In this document: positions 17,344-26,157 of the stretch, in pieces
Layout of the letters: each line of letters starts with the position of its first letter
Position numbering within the stretch: the stretch's first letter is position 1
Assembly (NCBI GenBank): GCA_041675885.1
Contig: JBAYSY010000001.1
Coordinates: 62,001 to 126,000, forward strand
Direction of reading: 5' to 3'
Length of the DNA stretch: 64,000 nucleotides
Source: JBAYSY01 sp041675885
GTDB taxonomy: Bacteria; Pseudomonadota; Alphaproteobacteria; Rhodobacterales; Rhodobacteraceae
The notes under the pieces: model-generated
The model's database searches: none
Seen by the model: only the letters and a program-made list of their open reading frames with translations
What the model was told of the DNA's origin: nothing
Made by a program: the position numbers and the translations under genes

Positions 17344-17802
17344 TCAGTCCAGCTCGCGTTTATAGCCAATATGCGACGCGGTAAAGCCGAGCCGCTCGTA
17401 GAAGGCATGGGCGCGGGGGCGGGCGCGATTGGTGGTGAGCTGCATCAGTCGGCAGCCAGCGGCGCGTGCCCGGGCTTCGGCATCGGCCATGAGTGCCGCA
17501 CCAAGGCCGGAGCCGCGGCGGTCGGTTGCCACCCGGATGCTTTCCACCTGCGCCCGGCGGGTGGCGCGCAGGCTGAGGCCCGAGATGAAGGTGATCTGGT
17601 AGGTGGCGACGATCCGGCCCCCGCCGTTCCCGTCGCTTTCTTCCGCCACGATCAGCCGGTTCGCGCCCTCCGCCGCCATCCGGTCGAAAGCGGCAAGGTA
17701 GGGGGCGATCTCCTCGCCCTCACGGGTCGCGCCCAGCATGTCGTCGCGCAGAAGCGCCACGACGGCGGGCACGTCCTCGCGGCTGGCCTCGCGCCAGATC
17801 AT
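17344..17802 (-). CDS. GNAT-family N-acetyltransferase
   Basis: A 152-residue single GNAT domain. The start IWREASREDVPAVVALL and the acetyl-CoA loop RRGSGLGAALM (about 94-104) are typical, as is the C-terminal NRARPRAHAFYERLGF. The ATG at 17802 overlaps the trpF stop by 4 nt, and trpB follows, so the gene is embedded in a tryptophan operon. Its substrate is unknown; there is no sequence reason to link it to tryptophan chemistry. Confidence 0.88.
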   Translation of the reverse strand: MIWREASREDVPAVVALLRDDMLGATREGEEIAPYLAAFDRMAAEGANRLIVAEESDGNGGGRIVATYQITFISGLSLRATRRAQVESIRVATDRRGSGLGAALMADAEARARAAGCRLMQLTTNRARPRAHAFYERLGFTASHIGYKRELD

Positions 17803-18434
17803 GCGGTCGCCGCCGCGACGAAGCGGGCGATCAGTTCCGCGTCCTTCACCCCCGGCGCGCTTTCGACGCCCGAGGACACATCGACCTGCCGCGCGCCGGT
17901 CAATCGCACCGCCTCGGCCACGTTCCCGGGCGTCAGCCCCCCGGCCAGCATCCACGGCACCGGCCAGTCGCGCCCGGCGATCAGCCGCCAGTCGAAAGGA
18001 AGCCCGTGGCCGCCGGGCCGGTCGGCCCCCTTCGGCGGCTTCGCATCCACCAGCAGCATGTCGGCCACCTCGCCATGGGCGTCAAGCAGCGGCAGGTCGC
18101 CCGCGTCGGCCACCCCCACCGCCTTCATCACCGGCAGGCCGGTGCGGGCGCGGACCTCGGCCACCCGGTCAGGGCTTTCGCGGCCGTGCAGTTGCAGGAT
18201 GTCGATCGGCACCGTCCCGAGGATCGCGTCCAGCGTCGCGTCGTCGGCATCGACCGTCAGCGCCACCTTGGCCAATCCCACGGGCGCCGCCAGCGCCAGC
18301 GCCCTGCCCTCGTCCAGCCCCAGGTGCCGGGGCGAGGGCGGAAAGAACACAAGACCCGCATAGGCCGCGCCCGCGCGGGCCACGGCCTCGACATCCGCCA
18401 GCCGGCGCAGCCCGCAGACCTTGACGCGCACCAT
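17799..18434 (-). CDS. trpF: Phosphoribosylanthranilate isomerase
   Basis: A 211-residue TIM-barrel enzyme of normal length. The catalytic Cys7 is in VKVCGLR, and the phosphate-binding end is VDVSSGVES with the general-acid Asp. It catalyses the Amadori rearrangement of phosphoribosylanthranilate in tryptophan synthesis. It lies directly after the lapA-like gene (1-nt gap) and overlaps the GNAT gene by 4 nt; trpB is two genes on. Confidence 0.96.
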   Translation of the reverse strand: MVRVKVCGLRRLADVEAVARAGAAYAGLVFFPPSPRHLGLDEGRALALAAPVGLAKVALTVDADDATLDAILGTVPIDILQLHGRESPDRVAEVRARTGLPVMKAVGVADAGDLPLLDAHGEVADMLLVDAKPPKGADRPGGHGLPFDWRLIAGRDWPVPWMLAGGLTPGNVAEAVRLTGARQVDVSSGVESAPGVKDAELIARFVAAATA

Positions 18435-18435
18435 G

Positions 18436-18795
18436 TCAGCCCGTCCTGCGCGGCCCGTCCACCAGCGCGATCACCTCATCGGCGGGGGCGGCTTCCTCGC
18501 GCCGCTCGACGCTGCGTTCAAGTCGCCGGATCTCGCGTTCCTTGTCGGCGGCCCGGGCGCGGTGCTTGTGCTCGCGCAGCCATTCCCAGACGAAGCCGAT
18601 CAGCACGCCCGCGGCGACGCCGCCGAAGATCACCAGGAACAGCGGCAGTTCCACCGTCCAGCCAAAGCCGGTCAGCGCCGCCAGGTCTTCGGGCAGGGCG
18701 CGCAGCACCACCGTTTCGCGGTTCGCCAGCGCGGCCGTCAGCAACACGGCCGCGATCACGGCCAGAACCAGATAGCGCAGGTAACGCAGCATCAT
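18436..18795 (-). CDS. LapA-domain (DUF1049) membrane protein
   Basis: A 119-residue protein with two membrane segments (about 7-25 and 50-70) separated by a short loop, followed by a basic/acidic helix (KEREIRRLERSVERREE) that could form a coiled coil. The arrangement matches lipopolysaccharide-assembly LapA/DUF1049 proteins. In Rhodobacterales this gene commonly lies between ihfB and trpF, as here. The cellular role in this group is not established. Confidence 0.85.
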   Translation of the reverse strand: MMLRYLRYLVLAVIAAVLLTAALANRETVVLRALPEDLAALTGFGWTVELPLFLVIFGGVAAGVLIGFVWEWLREHKHRARAADKEREIRRLERSVERREEAAPADEVIALVDGPRRTG

Positions 18796-18826
18796 GCGGC
18801 CCCCAATATCATGTGGCGCCCGTCGG

Positions 18827-19123
18827 TCATGCGGCGCCGGTATCGTTCCCGTTCAGCCGGTCGCGCAGCAGCTTGCCGGTCTTGAAGAAGGGCACCTTCT
18901 TTTCCTCGACCTCCACCGCCTCGCCGGTGCGGGGGTTGCGGCCCAGCCTTGCATCACGCTCCTTGACCGAGAAGGCGCCGAAGCCGCGCAACTCCACCCG
19001 GTCGCCACGGGCGAGGGCAGAGGTGATCTCCTCGAACACGGTGCGGACGATCCGCTCTACATGGCGTTGGGTGAGATGCGGATTTTCGTCGGCGATCTTC
19101 TGGACCAGTTCGGAACGTATCAT
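18827..19123 (-). CDS. ihfB: Integration host factor subunit beta
   Basis: A 98-residue HU/IHF-family DNA-bending protein. The beta-arm signature is GRNPRTGEAVEVEEKKVPFF, and the N-terminus IRSELVQKIADENPHL is typical of IhfB. It forms a heterodimer with IhfA and bends DNA at specific sites. It is located downstream of rpsA, the usual order; a strong terminator separates the two. Confidence 0.95.
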   Translation of the reverse strand: MIRSELVQKIADENPHLTQRHVERIVRTVFEEITSALARGDRVELRGFGAFSVKERDARLGRNPRTGEAVEVEEKKVPFFKTGKLLRDRLNGNDTGAA

Positions 19124-19248
19124 TCTTTCCCCCTGTGGTGGTCGCCATGTTTCCCCGGCTGCGTGACTATAGGACGGTTTTCACCGCTGACAAACAGGAA
19201 ACCCGTAAGCCTTGGGCAACAAAGGCCGAAACCGGCCGGAAAAATGCA

Positions 19249-19274
19249 GAAGGCCCCGCCGGGGCGGGGCCTTC
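19249..19274 (-). terminator. Intrinsic terminator of rpsA
   Basis: GAAGGCCCCGCC pairs with GGCGGGGCCTTC (12 complementary bases with a tight loop). On the minus strand it is followed by TGCATTTT. It lies 27 nt after the rpsA stop. Confidence 0.88.
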
Positions 19275-19301
19275 GCACCAATTTGTCGCAGGTCGCGGGC
19301 C

Positions 19302-20984
19302 TCAGTTGCGGTCGCCGCGCAGCGCCGCCCCGAGGATATCGCCCAGCGATGCACCCGAATCGGAGGAACCGTATTGCTCCACGGCCTCCTTTTCCTCGGC
19401 GATCTCGCGGGCCTTGATCGACAGGCCCAGACGGCGGGTCTTGGCGTCAACGTTGGTGACGCGGGCGTCCACCTTGTCACCGACCTGGAAGCGTTCGGGG
19501 CGCTGCTCGGCCCGGTCGCGCGACAGGTCGGAGCGGCGGATGAACGACTTCATGCCGTTGTATTCCACCTCGATGCCGCCATCCTCGATCATGGTGACGG
19601 TCGCGGTGACGATCGTCCCGCGCTTCACCCCGTCGATCGCCTCGGAGAAGCTGTCCTCGCCCAGCGCCTTGATGGAAAGCGAGATGCGCTCCTTCTCGAT
19701 ATCGACGTCCGACACCGCGGCCTTGACCACATCGCCCTTGCGATAGTTCTGGATCGCGTCTTCGCCGCGCTGTTCCCAGCTCAGGTCCGACAGGTGGACC
19801 ATGCCGTCGATATCGCCTTCGAGACCGATGAACAGACCGAATTCGGTGATGTTCTTGACCTCGCCCTCGATCTCGGTCCCCGACGGGTGCGTTTCGGCGA
19901 ACACTTCCCACGGGTTGCGCTGGGTCTGCTTGAGGCCCAGCGAGACGCGGCGCTTGGCGCTGTCGATTTCCAGCACCATGATCTCGACCTCCTGCGAGGT
20001 GGAGACGATCTTGCCCGGGTGCACGTTCTTCTTGGTCCAGCTCATTTCCGAGACGTGGACAAGACCCTCGACCCCGGCTTCCAGCTCGACGAACGCGCCG
20101 TAGTCGGTGATGTTGGTCACGCGGCCCTTGTGGACCGAACCCAGCGGATAGCTGCTTTCCACCGTATCCCACGGGTCGGACTGAAGCTGCTTCATCCCGA
20201 GGCTGATGCGGTGGGTTTCCTTGTTGATCCGGACGACCTGGACCTTCACCGTCTCGCCGATCCCGAGGATCTCGGACGGATGGTTGACGCGGCGCCAGGC
20301 CATGTCGGTCACATGGAGCAGGCCATCGACGCCGCCCAGATCGACGAAGGCGCCGTATTCGGTGATGTTCTTGACCACCCCGTCGACGACCTGGCCTTCG
20401 GCCAGCTTGCCGATGATCTCGGCGCGCTGTTCGGCGCGGCTTTCTTCCAGGATGGCGCGGCGCGACACGACGATATTGCCGCGGCGGCGGTCCATCTTGA
20501 GGATCTGGAACGGCTGCTTGAGACCCATGAGCGGGCCCGCGTCGCGCACCGGACGCACATCGACCTGCGAGCCGGGCAGGAACGCCACGGCGCCGCCCAG
20601 ATCGACGGTGAAGCCGCCCTTGACGCGGCCGAAGATCGCGCCCTCGACGCGCTCTTCCTTGGCATAGGCTTTTTCCAGCCGGTCCCATGCAGCTTCGCGC
20701 CGGGCCTTCTCGCGGCTGATGACCGCCTCGCCACGGGCGTTTTCCACCCGGTCGAGATAGACCTCCACCTCGTCGCCGACGGCGATCTCGGGGGCCTCAC
20801 CCGGGTTGGCGAATTCCTTGAGATCGATGCGGCCTTCCATCTTGTAGCCCACATCGATGATGGCCTGCCCCGCCTCGATGGCGATGACCTTGCCCTTGAC
20901 CACCGAGCCTTCGTCCGGCGTGTCGATCTCGAAGCTTTCGTTCAGGAGGGCTTCGAATTCCTCCATGGTCGCTTTGGCGCACAT
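19302..20984 (-). CDS. rpsA: 30S ribosomal protein S1
   Basis: A 560-residue protein built of six S1 RNA-binding repeats. The repeat core (VVKGKVIAIEAGQAIID at the start, then GVVKNITEYGAFVDLGG, GRVTNITDYGAFVELE and GEVKNITEFGLFIGLEG) recurs through the chain. S1 recruits structured mRNAs to the small ribosomal subunit. A start at Met1 (MCAKATMEEFE) or Met7 is possible. The gene order cmk-rpsA-ihfB is conserved in alphaproteobacteria. Confidence 0.97.
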   Translation of the reverse strand: MCAKATMEEFEALLNESFEIDTPDEGSVVKGKVIAIEAGQAIIDVGYKMEGRIDLKEFANPGEAPEIAVGDEVEVYLDRVENARGEAVISREKARREAAWDRLEKAYAKEERVEGAIFGRVKGGFTVDLGGAVAFLPGSQVDVRPVRDAGPLMGLKQPFQILKMDRRRGNIVVSRRAILEESRAEQRAEIIGKLAEGQVVDGVVKNITEYGAFVDLGGVDGLLHVTDMAWRRVNHPSEILGIGETVKVQVVRINKETHRISLGMKQLQSDPWDTVESSYPLGSVHKGRVTNITDYGAFVELEAGVEGLVHVSEMSWTKKNVHPGKIVSTSQEVEIMVLEIDSAKRRVSLGLKQTQRNPWEVFAETHPSGTEIEGEVKNITEFGLFIGLEGDIDGMVHLSDLSWEQRGEDAIQNYRKGDVVKAAVSDVDIEKERISLSIKALGEDSFSEAIDGVKRGTIVTATVTMIEDGGIEVEYNGMKSFIRRSDLSRDRAEQRPERFQVGDKVDARVTNVDAKTRRLGLSIKAREIAEEKEAVEQYGSSDSGASLGDILGAALRGDRN

Positions 20985-21095
20985 GCGGTTCAGTTATCCT
21001 TTTGTCATGTTTCACAGGCCATGCGGTTGGCTCCGCCGGTCTTTGGTTGTGTCAGGGGACGCGCGGGGACGGAAACAACAAAAGGGCCGCGGCTG

Positions 21096-21707
21096 TCAGC
21101 CCCGCCCCTGCCTCAGTTTCTGTTCTATGGCCCCGATCGCCTTGTTGACTGCGGCGTCTATAGTCAGTTCCGTCGTATCAAGCAAGAGCGCATCTTCGGC
21201 CGGGCGCAGGGGCGCATCGGCGCGGCCGGTGTCGCGGACATCGCGGGCACGCACCTGCGCCAGAACCTCGGCCTCGGTCGCGGGGGCATCGGCGCCGCCC
21301 AGTTCCAGCCAGCGGCGGCGGGCGCGCACCTCGGGGTCGGCGGTGACATAAAGCTTCACCTCGGCCGCCGGGCAGATCACCGTGCCGATATCGCGCCCGT
21401 CAAGCACCGCGCCGCCCGCGCACCGGGCGAAGCGGCGCTGGAACTCGACCAGCGCGGCACGCACCTCGGGGATCGCGGCGACCCGGCTTGCGGCCTCGCC
21501 CGCCGCGAGCGAGCGCAGGTCGCCGCGTTCCAGATCGGCGGGGACGAGCGCGCGCGCCGCCTCGACCGGATCGCCGCCCTTCATGCCCACCGCGCGGTAA
21601 AGCAGCCCGGTATCGAGATGCGCAAAGCCGAACCGCGCCGCCACCGCGCGCGAGATCGTGCCCTTTCCCGCCGCGGCGGGCCCGTCGATGGCCACGGTGA
21701 AGATCAT
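21096..21707 (-). CDS. cmk: Cytidylate kinase
   Basis: A 203-residue nucleoside monophosphate kinase. The P-loop GPAAAGKGT is at 9-17, and the CMP-binding stretch DGRDIGTVICPAA is visible. It phosphorylates CMP and dCMP. It is followed by rpsA after 111 nt. The gene aroA, which usually lies immediately upstream of cmk in this group, is absent; a repeat-rich gap and cobD on the opposite strand are found instead. Confidence 0.95.
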   Translation of the reverse strand: MIFTVAIDGPAAAGKGTISRAVAARFGFAHLDTGLLYRAVGMKGGDPVEAARALVPADLERGDLRSLAAGEAASRVAAIPEVRAALVEFQRRFARCAGGAVLDGRDIGTVICPAAEVKLYVTADPEVRARRRWLELGGADAPATEAEVLAQVRARDVRDTGRADAPLRPAEDALLLDTTELTIDAAVNKAIGAIEQKLRQGRG

Positions 21708-21851
21708 CCCCTTTGCATCATCCTCTTGCCATGGATCAGGAATGCCGGTTCGCGGGCGAAGCTATCCCGATCCTTTTCCGGGCACCACTCGAATTCCACG
21801 AAGCGTGGTTTTCGGGGGGGGGCGGTTGCACCGACGACGCAAATGCGTAGC

Positions 21852-22023
21852 GCAACAGAGGGCAGCGGCCGACCGCGGGTGGCCGCTGCGACGATTGTGG
21901 TCTGGCAGTTTATGATCCCGAATACCCCCACGTATGCGCATGGTGCAACGTCGCAATAGCGGCCGCCCGTGCGGGCGGTCGGCCGCTGCCCGGCGGCGCT
22001 TGCGCGCCTTGATTCCGGGCAAG
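21852..22023. repeat. Long copy of dispersed intergenic repeat R1
   Basis: A mosaic of GCAACAGAGGGCAGCGGCCG (21852-21871), GTGGTCTGGCAGTTTATG plus CCGAATACCCC (from 21897), and GGTCGGCCGCTGCCCGGCGG through GATTCCGGGCAAGG (about 21977-22023). From 21896 it aligns with 47145-47300 over roughly 130 bases with few changes. It occupies most of the 495-nt gap 21708-22202, which otherwise holds no gene. Short reading frames through it (for example a minus-strand MPGIKAR-type peptide) are by-products of the repeat. Confidence 0.85.
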
Positions 22024-22059
22024 GGGGAAAGGGGGGGGACGGTCCGGCACCCACCCCCG

Positions 22060-22081
22060 TAGGGTGCGCTTCAGCGCACCG
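22060..22081. repeat. Short palindromic repeat R2, copy 1
   Basis: AGGGTGCGC-TTCA-GCGCACC forms a perfect hairpin. The same GTAGGGTG...CACC frame recurs at 47101-47121 and 56263-56286 with compensating stem changes, as in REP-type elements. Confidence 0.7.
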
Positions 22082-22103
22082 CCCCCGGGCCGCTGGCGCG
22101 GCT

Positions 22104-22128
22104 GTTCCGGGCAAGAGTTACGCTCCGG
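22104..22128. repeat. Tail fragment of repeat R1
   Basis: TTCCGGGCAAGAGTTACGC and the following TCCGG match 13795-13815 (TTCCGGGCAAGAATTACGCGCCGG) with few changes. It lies between the long R1 copy and cobD. Confidence 0.6.
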
Positions 22129-22202
22129 CTGCGCCCCCACAGATGGCTTGCGCCGGAACCGCGCAGGGCGGAAAAGGGGGCAGGCAGACGGAAGGCCCCG
22201 AT

Positions 22203-23111
22203 ATGGCGGGAACGGTTTTCGCGGCGATGCTACTGGACGCGGCGGCGGGCGAGCCGCGCGCGATCTGGTCGCGGTGGCCGCATCCGGCGGTACTGATGGG
22301 CCGGGCGGTGGCGCTGTGCGACGAACGGCTGAACCGGGGCGCGGACCGGCGGGCGAAGGGGGTGGCGGCCATCGCTGCCCTCGTGCTCGGGGCGGCCGCG
22401 CTGGGGGCGGTGCTGGCCGCGCTGCCCGGCAACTGGCTGGTCGAGATCGTCCTCGGCGCGATCCTGCTGGCCCAGCGCAGCCTTGCCGATCACGTCCGGG
22501 CGGTGGCCGATGCGCTGCGGCTCTCGACCGGCGACGGGCGGCTCATGGTGGCGCGGATCGTCGGGCGCGACACCGCCACGATGGACAGCCCCGCCGTGGC
22601 CCGCGCCGCGATCGAAAGCGCGGCCGAGAACCTGTCCGACGGGGTGGTCGCCCCGGTGTTCTGGTTCCTGGTCGCGGGCCTGCCGGGGCTGATGGTCTAC
22701 AAGATCGTCAACACCGCCGACAGCATGATCGGCCACCGCACCCCAAGGCACGAGGAATTCGGCTGGGCCGCCGCCCGGCTCGACGACGTGCTGAACTGGA
22801 TCCCGGCGCGGCTGACCGCCGGGCTGATCCTGCTCACCCACCGCCGGGCGGGCGGCTGGCGGCAGGTCGCGCAGGACGCACCCCTGCACCGCTCGCCCAA
22901 CGCGGGCTGGCCCGAGGCAGCGATGGCCGTGGTCCTCGATGTCGCACTCTCCGGCCCGCGCAGCTATCACGGCGCGATGACCGCCGACCCTTTCGTCAAC
23001 CCGCAGGGCAGACGCGACATCGGCGCGGATCAGATCGACGCCGCCGTCGCCGCGCTCTGGCGGGTCTGGGCGGCAATGCTGGCGGTCGCCGGGCTGGCCA
23101 CCCTGCTCTGA
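22203..23111 (+). CDS. cobD: Adenosylcobinamide-phosphate synthase
   Basis: A 302-residue membrane enzyme of the CobD/CbiB family (the CobD naming of the aerobic pathway). Characteristic blocks are LLDAAAGEPRAIWSRWPHPAVLMG at the start, SAAENLSDGVVAPVFW, and YKIVNTADSMIGH with the family Asn/Asp residues. It attaches aminopropanol phosphate to cobyric acid in vitamin B12 synthesis. The start at 22203 was chosen because family similarity begins there; no clear B12 riboswitch was found upstream. Other B12 genes (cobU and a phosphatase) are far away at 52-53 kb. Confidence 0.93.
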   Translation: MAGTVFAAMLLDAAAGEPRAIWSRWPHPAVLMGRAVALCDERLNRGADRRAKGVAAIAALVLGAAALGAVLAALPGNWLVEIVLGAILLAQRSLADHVRAVADALRLSTGDGRLMVARIVGRDTATMDSPAVARAAIESAAENLSDGVVAPVFWFLVAGLPGLMVYKIVNTADSMIGHRTPRHEEFGWAAARLDDVLNWIPARLTAGLILLTHRRAGGWRQVAQDAPLHRSPNAGWPEAAMAVVLDVALSGPRSYHGAMTADPFVNPQGRRDIGADQIDAAVAALWRVWAAMLAVAGLATLL

Positions 23112-23166
23112 GCCGGTGGACAGAACCGCGCCGCCTGCTACTCTGGCAGGGATTGAGGAGACCCCG

Positions 23167-24339
23167 ATGCGTTTGTCCATTCTTCCCCTGCTGGCCATTC
23201 TCGCCGCCCCCGCCGCTGCCAATACCCCCTGCGGCGGCGATTTCCGCGCCTTCGTCAACACCATGAAGGCCGAGGCACTGGCGCAGGGCCGTGCCCCGGC
23301 CACGGTGGACGCCTTCTTCCGCAACGTGGCGCAGGATCAGCGCGTGTTGCGCGCCGACCGCTCGCAGACCATGTTCCGCCGCGACTTCACCGATTTCGCC
23401 CGCAGCCTGATCAGCCGGAACCGGATGGACAACGCCGCCCGCCTCGGCACGCAACACGCCGCGCTGTTCGACCGGGCGCGGCGCGAATACGGCGTGCCGC
23501 GCGGCATCCTGCTGGCGTTCTGGGCCTTCGAGACCGACTTCGGCGCGGTGCAGGGCGACTACAACACCCGCGACGCGCTGGTCACGCTCTCGCACGACTG
23601 CCGCCGCCCGGCGCTGTTCCGGCCGCATGTCTTCGCCGCCATCGCATTGCAGGAACGGGGCCAGTTCGACCCCCAGCGTACAAAAGGCGCCTGGGCGGGC
23701 GAGATCGGCATGGTGCAGATGCTGCCCCGCGACATCCTGGAGCGCGGGGTCGATGGCGACGGCGACGGCCGCGTGGATCTGGTGAACTCGGTCCCCGACG
23801 CGATCCTCTCCGGCGCGCGGATGCTGCGCGACCTCGGCTGGCGCGCGGGGGAGCCGTGGCTGCACGAGATCGTGCTGCCCGATGGCCTCGACTGGGCGCG
23901 CACCGGGCTGCACAGCGAGTTGACGGTGGCCGAGTGGCAGCGCATGGGGGTGCGGCCGCGGCAAGGGAGCCTCGGGCCCGCCAACATGCGCGCCTCGGTG
24001 CTGCTGCCGCAGGGCCGCAAGGGGCCCGCCTTCATGGTCTATCCGAACTTCCAGGTGCTGTTCGAATGGAACCGCTCGCTGGTTTATGTCACCACCGCCG
24101 CCTATTTCGCCACGCGGATCGAGGGCGCGCCGGTGTTCGACCCCGGCGCCCCCGACCCGTCGCTTTCGCCCGAGGAGGTGCGCGCCCTGCAACAGAAGCT
24201 GGTGGCGCGCGGCCATGACGTGGGCGGGGTGGACGGTATCCTCGGCGCGATGACCCGCCCGGCGGTGCAGCGCGAACAGGCGCGGCTCGGCCTGCCCGCC
24301 GACGGCTGGCCGACGCGGGCGCTGCTGAACGGGTTCTAG
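23167..24339 (+). CDS. Lytic murein transglycosylase with peptidoglycan-binding tail
   Basis: A 390-residue MltB-family enzyme. A signal peptide (about 1-20) is followed by the lysozyme-like domain; the catalytic Glu is in LAFWAFETDFG, followed by GDYNTRDALVTLSH and GEIGMVQMLP. The last ~60 residues (SPEEVRALQQKLVARGHDVG...) are a type 1 peptidoglycan-binding domain. It cleaves glycan strands to 1,6-anhydro-muropeptides in the periplasm. The start at 23167 begins the signal peptide. Confidence 0.93.
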   Translation: MRLSILPLLAILAAPAAANTPCGGDFRAFVNTMKAEALAQGRAPATVDAFFRNVAQDQRVLRADRSQTMFRRDFTDFARSLISRNRMDNAARLGTQHAALFDRARREYGVPRGILLAFWAFETDFGAVQGDYNTRDALVTLSHDCRRPALFRPHVFAAIALQERGQFDPQRTKGAWAGEIGMVQMLPRDILERGVDGDGDGRVDLVNSVPDAILSGARMLRDLGWRAGEPWLHEIVLPDGLDWARTGLHSELTVAEWQRMGVRPRQGSLGPANMRASVLLPQGRKGPAFMVYPNFQVLFEWNRSLVYVTTAAYFATRIEGAPVFDPGAPDPSLSPEEVRALQQKLVARGHDVGGVDGILGAMTRPAVQREQARLGLPADGWPTRALLNGF

Positions 24340-24342
24340 CAC

Positions 24343-25275
24343 GTGCGCTGGGGCGTCTGCACCACCGTCCGGGCCACACCGGAACAGGTGCTGGCCTTCG
24401 CCGCGCATCACCTCGCGCTGGGGGCGGAACATGTCTGGGTGCATCTGGACGACCCCGGCGACCCGGCGGCGGAGGCGCTCGACGGCCTGAAGGGCGTCAC
24501 CGCGATCCGCTGCGACGACGCCCACTGGGCGCGGATGGGCAGGCGGCCCGAAAAGCACCAGCGCCGGCAGGTGCGCAACCTCGCCCGCATCTGCCGCCGC
24601 AGCGATCTGGACTTCATCGGCCATTTCGACGTGGACGAGTTCCTGACCGCCGCGCGCCCGGTCTCCGGCATCCTCGCCGAGGTGCCCCCCGACCGGATCA
24701 TGCTGCGGGCCGAACCCTACGAGGCGCTGCATTCCCCCGGGCTGGCGGATGACATCTTCACCGCCCGCCACTTCCGCCGCGGGCTGCACCGCAACGACCC
24801 GGCGGCGCTTCAACGCCTGCACGGCCCCCATGCCGGGCTGCTGCCGAAAGGGATGATGAGCCATACCGTCGGCAAATGCCTGTTCCGCACCCGGCTGGAA
24901 GGGATCGAGCCCGGCATCCACGGCGCCCGCCGGGGGCAGGAACGGATCGACGGCGGCCCGTTCCACCCCGACCTCGCGCTGCTGCATTTCCACGCCGAAG
25001 ACCCGGCGCGCTGGCGGGCGGGGCTGGAGTTCCGGCTGACGAAAGGCGCCTATCAATACATCCCGGCGCTGCAAGCCTTCCTGACGGCGGCCGGCCCCGG
25101 GGAGATCGACGCCTTCTACCACCGGGTCCAGACCGCGACGCCGGAAACCCTCGCCACGCTTTCCGGTCTCGGCCTGCTGCTGACCGCCGACCTCGGCCTG
25201 CGCGCGAAGGTCGCCGCCCTGTCCCGCCGCCGGGCGGACAGCCCCTTGCCCCCGCCGCACATCCGGGCATTCTAG
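24343..25275 (+). CDS. Glycosyltransferase family 2-like protein
   Basis: A 310-residue protein starting at GTG 24343, 3 nt after the transglycosylase stop. The N-terminal nucleotide-sugar region (residues 1-120) contains WVHLDDPGDP and the DxD-like HFDVDEFL, as in the Glyco_tranf_2_4 family often found in surface polysaccharide or capsule loci. There is no signal peptide or membrane segment, so it should be cytoplasmic. Acceptor and donor are unknown. Confidence 0.85.
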   Translation: MRWGVCTTVRATPEQVLAFAAHHLALGAEHVWVHLDDPGDPAAEALDGLKGVTAIRCDDAHWARMGRRPEKHQRRQVRNLARICRRSDLDFIGHFDVDEFLTAARPVSGILAEVPPDRIMLRAEPYEALHSPGLADDIFTARHFRRGLHRNDPAALQRLHGPHAGLLPKGMMSHTVGKCLFRTRLEGIEPGIHGARRGQERIDGGPFHPDLALLHFHAEDPARWRAGLEFRLTKGAYQYIPALQAFLTAAGPGEIDAFYHRVQTATPETLATLSGLGLLLTADLGLRAKVAALSRRRADSPLPPPHIRAF

Positions 25276-25301
25276 GGGGCCGCAAGTAACAGGAGACCGC
25301 C

Positions 25302-26006
25302 ATGGCGCAGGAAATCGAGCTTTACTACTGGCCCACCCCGAACGGCTGGAAGATCACCATCGCGCTCGCAGAGATGGACCTGCCCTACCGGCTCCATCTG
25401 GTGAACATCGGCGCGGGCGACCAGTTCGCGCCGGAGTTCCTGAGGATCGCGCCGAACAACCGGATGCCCGCCATCATCGACCCGGAGGGGCCGGACGGCG
25501 CGCCGATCCCGATCTTCGAATCCGGCGCGATCCTGCAATACCTCGCCCGCAAGACCGGGCGCTTCGGCGGGACCACCGAACGGGAACGGGTGGCGGTGGA
25601 GCAATGGCTGATGTGGCAGATGGGCGGCGTCGGCCCGATGGCCGGACAGGCGCATCACTTCCTGCAATACGCCCCGGCGATGGACCCGCCGCAGGATCTG
25701 CCCTACGCCAAGGACCGCTACCGGCGCGAGGTCGGCAGGCTTTACGGCGTGCTCGACCGGCAACTCGCAAACAACCGCTATGTTGCGGGGGATTTCCTGT
25801 CGATCGCCGATTTCGCGATCTGGCCCTGGGCGGTGCTGTGGGAGGGGCAGGAGCAGACGCTCGACGACAAGCCCGACCTGAAACGCTGGCTCGACGAACT
25901 CGCCGCCCGCCCCGGCTTCATCGCCGGAAAGGCGGTGGCGGCCGAGGCCCGCAGCCGCTTACAGGATGACCGCAAGGCGCAGGAAGTGCTGTTCCGGCAG
26001 AAGTAA
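25302..26006 (+). CDS. Glutathione S-transferase family protein
   Basis: A 234-residue GST. The N-terminal thioredoxin-like domain (about 6-88) has YYWPTPNGWKITIALAEM and NNRMPAIID with the cis-Pro, and FESGAILQYLARK binds glutathione. The helical C-domain follows. The TPNGWK pattern in place of a catalytic Tyr/Ser is typical of the Nu-class (YfcG/YghU-like) GSTs with disulfide-bond reductase or peroxidase activity. The start has AACAGGAG upstream. Confidence 0.92.
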   Translation: MAQEIELYYWPTPNGWKITIALAEMDLPYRLHLVNIGAGDQFAPEFLRIAPNNRMPAIIDPEGPDGAPIPIFESGAILQYLARKTGRFGGTTERERVAVEQWLMWQMGGVGPMAGQAHHFLQYAPAMDPPQDLPYAKDRYRREVGRLYGVLDRQLANNRYVAGDFLSIADFAIWPWAVLWEGQEQTLDDKPDLKRWLDELAARPGFIAGKAVAAEARSRLQDDRKAQEVLFRQK

Positions 26007-26063
26007 GGCAATATCAGAAAAGATTGACGGGTTTTCCGCCTCGAAGCTGCGCAGAAACAACAG

Positions 26064-26109
26064 CCTGAAGCGTTTCCGCCATTCGTTGGGGCGGCGGAAA
26101 CGCTTCAGG
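26064..26109. terminator. 17-bp perfect inverted repeat between convergent genes
   Basis: CCTGAAGCGTTTCCGCC (26064-26080) and its exact complement (26093-26109) with a 12-nt loop. It lies between the GST gene and the convergent GntR gene. On the minus strand it is followed by CTGTTGTTTCTG, a weak T-run, so it may terminate the GntR transcript. The perfect stem is longer than a usual terminator, and another role is possible. Confidence 0.6.
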
Positions 26110-26157
26110 GCGCAGGGCAAGGGTGCCCCGATGACCTCCCGCCCGTCAGAATGGCCG

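Noticed and set aside
17344..17955. Longer start (203 codons) for the GNAT gene
   Set aside because: The extra 51 residues are Arg/Gly-rich antisense-like sequence inside trpF; the ATG at 17802 gives the normal domain start and a 4-nt overlap.
21704..22140. Minus-strand hypothetical proteins beginning MPGIKAR or similar in the cmk-cobD gap, and similar frames at 47160-47660
   Set aside because: Both are translations of the R1 repeat. The shared peptide reflects repeat DNA, and no ribosome site or domain supports a gene.
22024..22202. Possible cobalamin riboswitch before cobD
   Set aside because: The conserved B12-box (GCCACTG-type core) is not found; the region is R1/R2 repeats and G-runs.
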